Part shown: piece after piece, positions 27,824-35,599 of the stretch
How the letters are laid out: the number at the start of each line of letters is the position of its first letter
Position numbering within the stretch: position 1 is the stretch's first letter
NCBI RefSeq assembly: GCF_002934005.1
Contig: NZ_PGEM01000077.1
Coordinates: 1-39,021, forward strand
DNA from: Cuspidothrix issatschenkoi CHARLIE-1
GTDB lineage: Bacteria > Cyanobacteriota > Cyanobacteriia > Cyanobacteriales > Nostocaceae
Direction of reading: 5' to 3'
DNA: 39,021 bases
Translations under genes and position numbers: made by a program
The notes under the pieces: model-generated
The model's database searches: none
Seen by the model: the letters and a program-made list of their open reading frames with translations, nothing else
Told to the model about the DNA's origin: nothing

Positions 27824-29602
27824 TTATTTGGCTGCTTGTGGCTGATTAGGTGTTTTTTTCCGGCTAAGAATGGCTGCACCAACAGTTATAAGCATAATCC
27901 CCATAATTTGCACAATTTGTAGAGATTCTTGCAGCATAAACCCAGCAAAAATTACGGTAACAACTGGGACTGTCGCCCCTATGAAAGAGGAAATAGGACT
28001 ACCAAGTTTACGAATACCAAAATTATTAAATAAGTAACCACATAAAGTCAAAACACCTAAGATAAGAGCACTGAGGATCAGTTCGAGGATATTAGAGGAG
28101 CTAATTGCTAAACCTAAATTACCAGGCAAAGGTATGATTAAGCAGATGAAGCTTAATAATAACATTGTAGTAAAGTGAATTAAAGTTAAAGAGACGGGAT
28201 GTAATTTCAGCTTGGTATCACATATTCTAGTGAAAATCACATACATAGCAAATGCTATGCCAGACATAACGGCGGTGATGCTACCCAAATAAGTATTATT
28301 CAATTCAACTGTTTGACCAGCCAAAACTAATAATTCACCGCAAAAAATAGCTGCCATTGCTCCAGTGACAAATAAATTAGGACGCTCCTGAAATAGAAAC
28401 CAGGATAGGAAGACACTCACCACCGGATAAATAAAGAACAGAGCGGTCACCATTCCTGTGGAAACATCACCCAAGGCTACATAAATTAATACCTGTGATA
28501 AAAATAACATACCACCGCTAATAATTGATAAAAATAACCCCTGTTTGGTTTTTTTCTGACCAGGAGTGGCATTAGCTCGTAACCCAGCAAATAAATTTTC
28601 TATTTCTTGCCAAATAGGAGGATGTAATATAGGTGATAAAAGTAGCATTAATGGCACAACAACTAATAAACGTAGCATCAAAATTAAAAAAATATTCCCC
28701 AAGGTGGGAAAAATTAACTGTTGTGTGGGTAATCCTCCCGGATTAGAAGCAGTATAGAATATGGCTTTAATTGCTACGTTGTAAAGAGATGACACCACCG
28801 TAGACAAACAAATCAAGAGAAAACCTGTCTGTAAATGTGACCAGTTAGTAGATGTGCGTGATCTTGGTTGTCGGGAAGTTATTTGTTTGCGGACAGTTCT
28901 GTCTGGTCTAGAAGGTATTGGTTGGTTGGGAGTAGTTTCTTGTCTAGGAGTTGTAGGAATTTTTTCCTGTTTAGAAGTTTCTTCCTGTCTTAATTTTGGT
29001 GCTGGGCGTTTTCCTGTAGGTACATTGGCAGTATCCACCAGCCGTGGTTCTGGTTTTGTCTCTGTTTCTGCTAAGGATGGTGCAGCTAATGCCTGAGAAG
29101 TCAAAACAGCCCAAAATGGGGGAGTTGGATCTTCTGTGGTTATTTCTGGTTCAGAGAAAACAGTAATTTCAGGGCTTTTATCTTCTGTTGTTGTTTCTGA
29201 ATATGGTAAAGAAATAACTTCAGGTGTGGGATCTTCTTCTAGTGGACTTTGATCAGATAAGTTCTCTTCAACAGCTTGAGTCGCTAAAGTTTTGAGTGAG
29301 GATTGTAATTGAGAAGATATGTGTTTGGCTAACACTTCTGCTAACTGGCGAATTAACACCTGTTGTTCAGTGATTTGCCGTGATTGCTGTAACTGTTCTT
29401 TTTCCTCAATTAGTTTTTGGATATCATTAGATAGTCGGTTTTTTTCAGTTTCCAGCCGTTTCACATCTTCTTGTAACGACCTCAGCAGATTTTGTTGCAG
29501 CTTTTCTAAATCTTCAAGTACATCCCATAGAGCATTTTCGGCCGCTTTGGATAGCTCACCTCTAATGCCTGGGTTTTCTGGTCGCTCCTCAAATTGCCCC
29601 AT
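27824..29602 (-). CDS. coiled-coil/EamA fusion membrane protein
   Basis: 592 residues in three parts. Residues 15-115 are charged heptad-rich helix (LEDLEKLQQNLLRSLQEDVK ... NRLSNDIQKLIEEKEQLQQS), a coiled coil. Residues 116-255 are low-complexity, rich in E, P, T and Q. Residues 256-585 are about ten membrane spans with the two EamA (drug/metabolite transporter) halves: GDVSTGMVTALFFIYPVVSV and SPISSFIGATVPVVTVIFAG are typical. Plain DMT transporters have about 300 residues, so the N-terminal half is an addition. The cargo is unknown. ATG at 29600-29602. It lies upstream of hetR on the same strand, but 401 bp apart. Its 5' region contains a transposon scar. Confidence 0.85.
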   Translation of the reverse strand: MGQFEERPENPGIRGELSKAAENALWDVLEDLEKLQQNLLRSLQEDVKRLETEKNRLSNDIQKLIEEKEQLQQSRQITEQQVLIRQLAEVLAKHISSQLQSSLKTLATQAVEENLSDQSPLEEDPTPEVISLPYSETTTEDKSPEITVFSEPEITTEDPTPPFWAVLTSQALAAPSLAETETKPEPRLVDTANVPTGKRPAPKLRQEETSKQEKIPTTPRQETTPNQPIPSRPDRTVRKQITSRQPRSRTSTNWSHLQTGFLLICLSTVVSSLYNVAIKAIFYTASNPGGLPTQQLIFPTLGNIFLILMLRLLVVVPLMLLLSPILHPPIWQEIENLFAGLRANATPGQKKTKQGLFLSIISGGMLFLSQVLIYVALGDVSTGMVTALFFIYPVVSVFLSWFLFQERPNLFVTGAMAAIFCGELLVLAGQTVELNNTYLGSITAVMSGIAFAMYVIFTRICDTKLKLHPVSLTLIHFTTMLLLSFICLIIPLPGNLGLAISSSNILELILSALILGVLTLCGYLFNNFGIRKLGSPISSFIGATVPVVTVIFAGFMLQESLQIVQIMGIMLITVGAAILSRKKTPNQPQAAK

Positions 29603-29650
29603 TAGTTTCTAGCCTCTAACACCTTGATGATTAAGCTATACAAGATTATT

Positions 29651-29679
29651 AACTATCATTGTTTCAAAGAATGATAGTT
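29651..29679 (-). promoter_or_regulatory. perfect hairpin in the transporter 5' region
   Basis: AACTATCATT (29651-29660) and AATGATAGTT (29670-29679) form a perfect 10-bp stem with a 9-base loop, 49 bp upstream of the transporter start. It could be a leader hairpin or an operator. The stretch 29680-29796 beyond it shows nothing else. Confidence 0.5.
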
Positions 29680-29862
29680 GTAAAAGCCTGACAAATGAAT
29701 ACCTAACTACAAGCATCAAATCAGTGTGGAATGTCTATTGCTTGATAGTTTTCATTATCATTAGAGACTATTGATGATGTCTGCTATATAACACCTAGAC
29801 AAAACTAGACTTTACTTTCTACTTCAAAGGGAGCATGGGAGCAGTTATCCCTCAGTAGACTT

Positions 29863-30183
29863 TCACGCCTTAGCCAGACGCGATAAATTAATTGCGGCGT
29901 TTAGATCCCTATCTATCTTAAAACTACAGTTTTCACAATGAAAGGTTCTTTCAGATAAAGAAAGACTTTCTTTTTTGTGTCCACAATTTGAGCAAGTTTT
30001 ACTCGATGGATAAAATCTATCAGCAATTATGATTTCACAACCAAATTTCTTGGCTTTATATTCTAGCTGACGTTTAAATTCATGAAAACCACAGTCAGCT
30101 ACTTGTACTGAGCTAACTTATGGTTTGATAGCATCCCAGAAACATTTAAATCTTCTACTACTATCTTCGCGTGGTTTTTGCAA
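29863..30183 (-). pseudogene. tnpB C-terminal remnant
   Basis: The minus-strand frame ending at TGA 29863-29865 encodes VADCGFHEFKRQLEYKAKKF, then EIIIADRFYPSSKTCSNCGH, a second zinc knuckle FHCENC and KIDRDLNAAINLSRLAKA. This is the RuvC-III/zinc-finger end of TnpB, the RNA-guided nuclease ancestral to Cas12. A little upstream and in another frame IVVEDLNVSGMLSNHKLAQ is readable, which is the preceding TnpB segment (RuvC-II glutamate), so at least one frameshift is present. The N-terminal three quarters of the gene is gone. Confidence 0.8.
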
Positions 30184-30465
30184 ATCATCAACAGCTAACC
30201 CACGCCCCAGACAAAAAGCTTCCATTGGGGATATTTGATTTTTAAGCTCTGGTTTTCGTCCACTAGATGATACACGGCAATAAACAACTATCTTGCGATT
30301 AGACTCGACAGGCTTCAACCCTTGAGCGATTAGTAAATCACTTTCAGTATAGAAACGATGTCCTGAAAGAGTTCTTTTTGCTGGAAGTTTTCCGGCTACG
30401 TCCCATCGTTGAAGAGTCTTGACAGATACTCCTATTTTTTGAGCGAATTCATGGGGTTTAAACAT
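30118..30465 (-). pseudogene. truncated IS607 serine recombinase (tnpA) fused to out-of-frame tnpB
   Basis: Residues 1-48 form a MerR-like helix-turn-helix (PHEFAQKIGVSVKTLQRWD, RTLSGHRFYTESDLL). Then comes RKIVVYCRVSSSGRKPELKN, the start of the serine-recombinase catalytic domain with its catalytic Ser in YCRVSS. The match to TnpA stops near residue 94 (GLAVDD); the last 20 residues are tnpB DNA read in the wrong frame. Normal TnpA continues for about 100 residues more, so this protein lacks most of the catalytic core and cannot recombine. It could still bind the element ends as a dimer; whether it is expressed is unknown. ATG at 30463-30465. Confidence 0.8.
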
Positions 30466-30644
30466 AAAAATTGTACACTTATAGTTTTGTCTATAAGTGT
30501 GTAGTTTTGTCTAGAAAATTGTCAACTAGGACTAGTCTCTCTCCTATATTCTATTGTAATGAATGAGCCGAAATTATGCAAAAATCCCCTCTGGATAGAG
30601 AAGATGCCACAAAATGTTTTAATTTTACAGATCATCTGTAGAAG

Positions 30645-31889
30645 TCAGTGCCAAAAAATAGCCATGATGCTAAAAATGGTCGCACTGAGGGCTGCACTGA
30701 GGGGGACTGTAATTAGCCAAGCAGCAGCAATATTTTGGATGGTGGCAAATTTAATAGATCTGATATTTTGTACCAGTCCAATACCGACAACACCACCGAC
30801 GAGAGCATGGGAAGTGGAAACGGGTAAACCTAGACGGGAAGCCAGTAAAATTGTGATGGCTGTGGCCAATTCGGCACAAAAGCCGCTGCTAGGTTCTAGG
30901 GAAATAATATTTTCGCCGATGGTGGTAATAACTTTTTTACCCCAAACTGCCAAACCTGCCACAATGCCGATCGCACCGAGAACAAGAATCCATAGGGGAA
31001 TGATTAGTTGATCATTGGGGACTTGACTGTATTGATGGATATGAAAAATGACTGCGAGGGGGGCGATCGCATTACCAACATCATTAGAACCATGGGCAAA
31101 GGCGACAAAGCAAGCACTCACAACTTGAAATTTCCCAAATAAACCTTGAATGGGATTTTCCAGGGGATGATTTGCCAATTGTCGCCAACAGATGAGGGTG
31201 AGGCCAATGGCGGCCATTCCTCCGGTGAATAGGGTGATGTCATGGGTGGGAATATGCCATTTACCCTGTGTGAGCAAAAACTGGCTTAAAGGTTGAGTCA
31301 GTGTGGGGAGAACGATAATCCCAAAAACGCTTAATAATAACGTGCTTAACCAGGGAATCCATTCCTGTAGTTGTTTGAGAGGATGGGGTTGGTTAAAAAT
31401 CCAATGTTGAATCAGACTGTAAATAGCAGCAGCGATCGCCCCACTGATAATCGGCGTTAAAATCCAGCCGATGGTAATTAAACCCATAGATGACCAATCT
31501 ATCACCTGTACTCCTAAAGCTACCCAACTAAAACCAGCGATCGCTCCCACAATGGCATGGGATGAAGACACAGGTAAACCCCTGCTTGTGGCAATTTGTA
31601 GCCAAATTCCACCAGAGAGGAGGACTGTCATCATCCCCATAATTAGGATTTGTGGTGTATCAGCGAATAAAGCCGGGTTAGCAATCTTTGTTCCCAGGGT
31701 AGATGTTACCCCTTGCCCAAACAAAACAGCACCCAGAAACTCTAACACCCCAGCAATAATAATCGCTTGTTTGAGGGTGATTGCCTTAGAACCGACCGAA
31801 GTTCCCATGGCATTAGCAACATCATTTGCACCCAAATTCCAGGCGACATAGAAGGCTAACAGGGCGACTATCGCGGTTTGTATATCCAT
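30645..31889 (-). CDS. Pit-type inorganic phosphate permease
   Basis: PHO4 family low-affinity phosphate symporter in the cytoplasmic membrane. The family signature appears twice, once in each half: FYVAWNLGANDVANAMGTSV near the N-terminus and CFVAFAHGSNDVGNAIAPLA in the second half, plus GLPVSSSHAIVGAIAG and GLPVSTSHALVGGVVG. About ten to eleven membrane spans, 414 residues, a normal length. ATG at 31887-31889. No Pho-box-like CTTAACCT direct repeats were seen upstream, so constitutive expression is possible. Transcribed toward the transposon scar. Confidence 0.95.
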   Translation of the reverse strand: MDIQTAIVALLAFYVAWNLGANDVANAMGTSVGSKAITLKQAIIIAGVLEFLGAVLFGQGVTSTLGTKIANPALFADTPQILIMGMMTVLLSGGIWLQIATSRGLPVSSSHAIVGAIAGFSWVALGVQVIDWSSMGLITIGWILTPIISGAIAAAIYSLIQHWIFNQPHPLKQLQEWIPWLSTLLLSVFGIIVLPTLTQPLSQFLLTQGKWHIPTHDITLFTGGMAAIGLTLICWRQLANHPLENPIQGLFGKFQVVSACFVAFAHGSNDVGNAIAPLAVIFHIHQYSQVPNDQLIIPLWILVLGAIGIVAGLAVWGKKVITTIGENIISLEPSSGFCAELATAITILLASRLGLPVSTSHALVGGVVGIGLVQNIRSIKFATIQNIAAAWLITVPLSAALSATIFSIMAIFWH

Positions 31890-32158
31890 AAATTGACAAT
31901 TTTTTTTATAACCATTTACACCTCAATTAGAGGTGAAACTTCCTATCAGTGTTTTATATTTTCCATTGTTTTGGGTCTAAAAATTGGCGCGAGTTGGTCA
32001 TCTCGACACGGTTTTAACAAAACTTTATTTTATCTATGTTTGATATGTTGTCGGCCGGAAGTGTAGTTAGCTAAATATCCATCTCAAATCTTTGCAGTAA
32101 AAAGGTTTTACTGCTGATCACTGATAGATGATAACTACTGACTGTCTGTAATTTATCC

Positions 32159-32266
32159 ATGAATTTAGCCACAATTCACTCTCATCCCAAATCCCAACTC
32201 ACAGCTTGTTACCATATTCCCCAAGCACAACTCCGAGTCATAGAAGTTGCTTGTGCTCATGGATGA
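32159..32266 (+). CDS. possible 35-aa peptide or gene fragment
   Basis: ATG 32159 to TGA 32264-32266. The C-terminal part reads CYHIPQAQLRVIEVACAHG. It has a protein-like rather than random composition and looks like the N-terminal fragment of a larger lost protein. There is no clear ribosome binding site. I cannot assign a family, and it may not be translated. Confidence 0.25.
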   Translation: MNLATIHSHPKSQLTACYHIPQAQLRVIEVACAHG

Positions 32267-32377
32267 ATACTGATGAAGTTAGTAGAGTGTAGACTATGGC
32301 TATAGTTCAGGGTAACTGCTCTGCTTAGATGATATTTACTTAGTATAGATTCATTCCCAATTATTGTTAGCAAGTCA

Positions 32378-32623
32378 ATGAATAAATCCCAAATCTAGGT
32401 TGATAATTCTCAACAAAAAAGTTTGCTTTTCCCTCAATATCAATCATTATTTCCAGTTATTCAAGCCTGAAATTTACTAGAAGCGATTATCTTGGGGAGT
32501 CTAGTACGTGTATTAGTGATTAAATCACCAATACACGCCAAGGCTGAAGCAATTAGCGGATGTTTTGATGAAATACCTAACAATTTTCGAGAGATGAGGT
32601 GCTGTAACTGTCTATGTGTCTAG
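32378..32623 (+). pseudogene. decayed frame with two internal stops
   Basis: One plus-strand frame from ATG 32378 to TAG 32621-32623 reads like protein but is interrupted by TAG after MNKSQI and by TGA inside FPVIQA*NLLEAIILGSL. The second stop could derive from TGG. The following VRVLVIKSPIHAKAEAIS is also protein-like. No family recognised. It may be a gene relic; chance cannot be excluded. Confidence 0.25.
32507..32537. repeat. 14-bp hairpin in the decayed region
   Basis: CGTGTATTAGTGAT (32507-32520) and ATCACCAATACACG (32524-32537) pair at 13 of 14 positions around a 3-base loop. No T-run follows. It could be the core of a small RNA, an operator, or one folded end of a lost mobile element. 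Confidence 0.55.
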
Positions 32624-32864
32624 CAGAGAAATTGAAATACTGATAGCTTAGGTCGTAACGAATAAGCCATAATACTGAGCTAAAGATATAGTTTGTGGAA
32701 CTATCTATATCTGGTGTCAGTAAAAGAGAAATCTTTAACAGTCTAATCAAACAAGTGTAGTGTTGTAACTGTTTATCTCAATATTAGAAGTGGTATGCAG
32801 GATGTGAAATATCCAACCATCCGGTAATATTATCTGGGAGTTGGTAGCGACGAATGACCAACAA

Positions 32865-33101
32865 TTAAATAATAGAACCGCCATTGCCAAGATATTCATC
32901 CAAGCCTCTGCGACCACTACCTCTATGAGTATTGGGCTTTTCAGGTTGATTGGGGCTAGGTTTGGAATTATCAGCGACTAATTGCTGAGAATCGGACTTA
33001 GCCATCAATAATGCGGAAAAACGAGTCTGTACTGCTTCGCAGTTTAAAGCTAAGGAGCCAAATACCAGACTCGATACTAGAAGTGAAATGTCAGCACGCA
33101 T
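32865..33101 (-). CDS. patX: PatX-type precursor of the RGSGR heterocyst inhibitor peptide
   Basis: 78-residue precursor. The N-terminus is a signal-peptide-like segment (MRADISLLVSSLVFGSLAL, then NCEA), followed by a polar linker rich in S, N, P and K. The motif HRGSGRR lies at residues 59-65, with the RGSGR codons at 32910-32924, and a 13-residue tail (GLDEYLGNGGSII) follows. RGSGR is the pentapeptide of PatS and HetN that binds HetR. An exported precursor with HRGSGRR near its end is the PatX family pattern; PatS is shorter and lacks a signal peptide, and HetN is a large dehydrogenase. Role: a diffusible inhibitor that spaces heterocysts. ATG at 33099-33101. hetR is 5.4 kb away on the same strand. 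Confidence 0.88.
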   Translation of the reverse strand: MRADISLLVSSLVFGSLALNCEAVQTRFSALLMAKSDSQQLVADNSKPSPNQPEKPNTHRGSGRRGLDEYLGNGGSII

Positions 33102-33133
33102 AGTAGAAGTCTATTTTAGAACTATCTACTTCA

Positions 33134-33164
33134 CTAATACTTAACTTTTAGATGCTTGTCCGGA
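33134..33164 (-). promoter_or_regulatory. candidate HetR-dependent (DIF-type) promoter of patX
   Basis: TCCGGA at 33159-33164 lies 58-63 bp upstream of the patX ATG. Downstream on the minus strand are -10-like hexamers TAAGTA (33143-33138, spacing 15) and TATTAG (33139-33134, spacing 19). TCCGGA in the -35 position marks promoters that need HetR during nitrogen step-down in Anabaena (the DIF motif). By eye I found no other TCCGGA in the window, including the hetR upstream region. Confidence 0.6.
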
Positions 33165-33208
33165 AAGTTTAGAAAAAAGTATTTTATTTTACGGAATAAA
33201 AGTTAATT

Positions 33209-34951
33209 TTATATTTCTTGAAAATGCTCAACGAGTAACCAGTTTCCAGAGAAATTTGGCCGTCCCCAAATCTTGAGCATTGTTTCTGAAGGTAAAGCTT
33301 GTAATTGCTGGTCTATATGGGATAGCAATGTCACAAGCTGCCAATTTGCCCTATTTAAATTGGTTATTTTTGTAATATTAAATTGATAATTTTGCTCACC
33401 TAGACGTTGAAATTTACCGATAAAGCAGTCGAGGTTTAATTTATACTCTTCCTCAACCGAAATATTAGGACAATAACCATCTTTAGAATAAGCTTTTGGG
33501 TCGTCTAAATAATAAGTTTGCCAGTGCAACCAATCAGGATGATTATTTAATAAGTTAAACAAAGGAACAGTTGCGGCAGGTGCATAGTCGTCTGTCAATA
33601 ATGCAGTCTGCAAACTCTTCACTGGTAAATCCCTAGGCTGACATTCTAACACAACACACAAAGAAGCGGCCATCCCGGCTGCTTGACCAATTCCCATAAC
33701 TATAGGTTGAAGTCTGGTTGCTCCATTCGCAATATGAGAAACGGAAATGTTTTTTTCACAGACTAACAAACCATCTGTATTGGCAGGAATCAGACAGCGA
33801 TAGGGAATAGTGAAGGGTGTTCCTGTCCATCTTCCACCCCAACGGATGGATTTAGGTTGCAGTGAAAACTCCACACCAGGATAATGGTGATCATTGGCAT
33901 AGTTTCCCAGGGCAATGGCATCATCAAATAGTGATGCGGTTCTACCATTTGCTACGGGTAAAATATCCTGTTCGCAAACTGTTGTCATGCCGATGAGGCG
34001 ACGACTTTCCCGATAGTAGGGATGGAGGGCAAAAGCTGAATCACCATGCGGAAACACATTTTTTGCTAATCCGTAACGCCTACCAATTTCATTTTGAATG
34101 AAATAGGCAAAATTTTGACTATGCCAGCGACATTCTTGCACAAATTGCCCCTTTTTGACATCTGTATCTATCAACCGATTGGCATTTTGGCAGTAGTCAT
34201 TGCCGGCAATAGGCCAGTTAATCATCAATAGCCCCCCTGGCAAGCGGCCATAGTTCAAAAATTTTTCTGCCCCATAGTTATCCCAAGCTCCTGTAAATTG
34301 GGATGGATCATAATTCGGGGCTGGGGAAATTGCTGGAGCGATATTTTTGCCAAAATCTTCCATTAACACTACCCAAGTGGGCGCTTGCACTGGATAGGTT
34401 TGGGTGAGGGCGTTAAAATTTGTGGGCGCGCTGGGTTCTCCCCATTCTGACTGCAATTCCCAACCCCAACGATGAGGTACTTCTCCTAAAGCTAATAAGT
34501 CTCCTAATTCTGTGCCATCAAGAATAATTTTGGCGTTAATGGTGAAGTCTGCAAAGCGTACACCTGTGATACAGTCTTTTGTTCCCAAGACTTCTAAAGG
34601 TACTTGTCCCGAAATCCATTGGAGATTGGGTAATTCTCTCACCCAATCGGCAAATATTTCTGCACCTATACGCGGATCATAACTGAAAAAGCTCACCCAA
34701 CTATGATCTAATCCCCCTGGTTGTCTGTGTTGTAATTCCCGTAAAAAAGCACCCCATAAACCGGTTTGAAAGGCTTGTAATTCATTGCCATCGGGTACAG
34801 ATACTCCAGCAGATGTGAGCATTCCCCCTAACCAGGAAAATTCACTCACTAACATGGTTTTTACACCTCTTCGGGCTGCTTGAATGGCCGCAGCAGTTCC
34901 ACCGGTGCCACCACCAACGACTAAAACATCGGTTGTATAGATTTGAGTCAT
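33209..34951 (-). CDS. FAD-dependent oxidoreductase
   Basis: FAD_oxidored family flavoprotein. The dinucleotide-binding motif VLVVGGGTGGTAAAIQAARR is at residues 9-28, followed by LGGMLTSAGVSVPDG. A second flavin segment, LLVCEKNISVSHIANGATRL, and GIGQAAGMAASLCV lie in the C-terminal half. Family members oxidise small organic substrates, or act in polysaccharide or amino-sugar metabolism; the substrate here is unknown. 580 residues, no signal peptide. ATG at 34949-34951. It lies upstream of patX on the same strand with 107 bp between them, and that gap holds the TCCGGA box, so patX probably has its own promoter. Confidence 0.85.
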   Translation of the reverse strand: MTQIYTTDVLVVGGGTGGTAAAIQAARRGVKTMLVSEFSWLGGMLTSAGVSVPDGNELQAFQTGLWGAFLRELQHRQPGGLDHSWVSFFSYDPRIGAEIFADWVRELPNLQWISGQVPLEVLGTKDCITGVRFADFTINAKIILDGTELGDLLALGEVPHRWGWELQSEWGEPSAPTNFNALTQTYPVQAPTWVVLMEDFGKNIAPAISPAPNYDPSQFTGAWDNYGAEKFLNYGRLPGGLLMINWPIAGNDYCQNANRLIDTDVKKGQFVQECRWHSQNFAYFIQNEIGRRYGLAKNVFPHGDSAFALHPYYRESRRLIGMTTVCEQDILPVANGRTASLFDDAIALGNYANDHHYPGVEFSLQPKSIRWGGRWTGTPFTIPYRCLIPANTDGLLVCEKNISVSHIANGATRLQPIVMGIGQAAGMAASLCVVLECQPRDLPVKSLQTALLTDDYAPAATVPLFNLLNNHPDWLHWQTYYLDDPKAYSKDGYCPNISVEEEYKLNLDCFIGKFQRLGEQNYQFNITKITNLNRANWQLVTLLSHIDQQLQALPSETMLKIWGRPNFSGNWLLVEHFQEI

Positions 34952-35087
34952 ATAAGTAACTTGGCGTTAAAATTTGCTGTTAAATTTTGTAAATACTGAT
35001 TTTTTAGACATCCTTAATTTATATAGACTTTATCACCAAAAGCCTGAAATGAGGTATTTTTGTTGATAAGTACCTGAGCAAAATTAT

Positions 35088-35570
35088 TTAAAATTCAATA
35101 TTAATAGTATCAGAAAACCAATCATCATCAATTAACTGTTCTAAAGTATAAGGACATTGATCAGGAAAAATATTTTTCTTTAATCCTGTTTTTGCTATCA
35201 CATACTTAATAGCTTTTTGATAATTATTTTCTTTTTCCTCATTTAGGTGTTTTCTTAAATTCGTAGTCATATCTGTTTCTAACTCACTACGAAAATTAAC
35301 AATTTCCGCCGCCCAATGACGACGATTTATGCTTTCTGCTTCCCAATATTCAATCAATAATAAATGAATGATAATTTGTCTTAAATAACTTTCTCCACTG
35401 CGTTTAGTATCTCTAACCAAATTTTCTAAAACCTCACTTAAACTATCTAAATCTACCTCATTTAACTGATTATTTTTTATTTGTTCCAAGGTCATTTCAT
35501 ACCAGGCTAAATAGTCTGATTTATATAAATTTTTTAAGTTTATTAGGCTATTTGTGCTTAAAGTTTGCAT
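35088..35570 (-). CDS. DUF29 family protein (second copy)
   Basis: DUF29 is a cyanobacteria-rich family of about 150-residue helical proteins of unknown function. Features: LYKSDYLAWYEMTLEQIKNN at the start (pattern LY..D...W...T...L), the EVDLDSLSEVLENLVRDTKR segment, the helix YLRQIIIHLLLIEYWEAESI, and the C-terminal FPDQCPYTLEQLIDDDWFSD. It is the downstream member of a tandem pair with the gene at 35600, 29 bp apart, and diverges clearly from it in sequence, so the duplication is old. ATG at 35568-35570. Confidence 0.85.
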   Translation of the reverse strand: MQTLSTNSLINLKNLYKSDYLAWYEMTLEQIKNNQLNEVDLDSLSEVLENLVRDTKRSGESYLRQIIIHLLLIEYWEAESINRRHWAAEIVNFRSELETDMTTNLRKHLNEEKENNYQKAIKYVIAKTGLKKNIFPDQCPYTLEQLIDDDWFSDTINIEF

Positions 35571-35599
35571 ATCTTACCTCAAAAAATAATATAATTTCA

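Larger units (their letters stand above)
29797..30513 (-). mobile_element. deleted IS607-type transposon (tnpA-tnpB remnant)
   Basis: The 12-mer TAGACAAAACTA at 29797-29808 recurs in inverted orientation (TAGTTTTGTCTA) at 30482-30493 and 30502-30513, bracketing a truncated serine-recombinase tnpA and the C-terminal end of tnpB. A perfect hairpin, ACACTTATAG/CTATAAGTGT (30475-30500, 6-base loop), overlaps the tnpA-side repeats. These are probably the element's ends. IS607 elements normally have full tnpA (about 200 codons) and tnpB (about 400); here the central part is deleted, so the element cannot move by itself. Confidence 0.75.
31890..32864. other. 975-bp region without a convincing gene
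   Basis: Lies between the 5' end of the phosphate permease gene and the 3' end of patX. It carries the permease promoter at its left end. Beyond that I see only a 35-codon frame (32159-32266), a frame with two stops (32378-32623), and a strong hairpin (32507-32537). Many stop codons in all frames and short gene-like fragments suggest decayed coding sequence. No tRNA-like fold or long inverted repeats were seen. Confidence 0.6.

Noticed and set aside
28854-29612. Cysteine- and serine-rich frames opposite the transporter's coiled-coil region
   Set aside because: They are the complement of a Glu/Gln/Lys-rich coding strand and lack any family pattern.
32865-33101. PatS or HetN instead of PatX
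   Set aside because: PatS is only about 13-17 residues with RGSGR at its very end, and HetN is a roughly 287-residue ketoacyl reductase; this 78-residue exported precursor fits neither.
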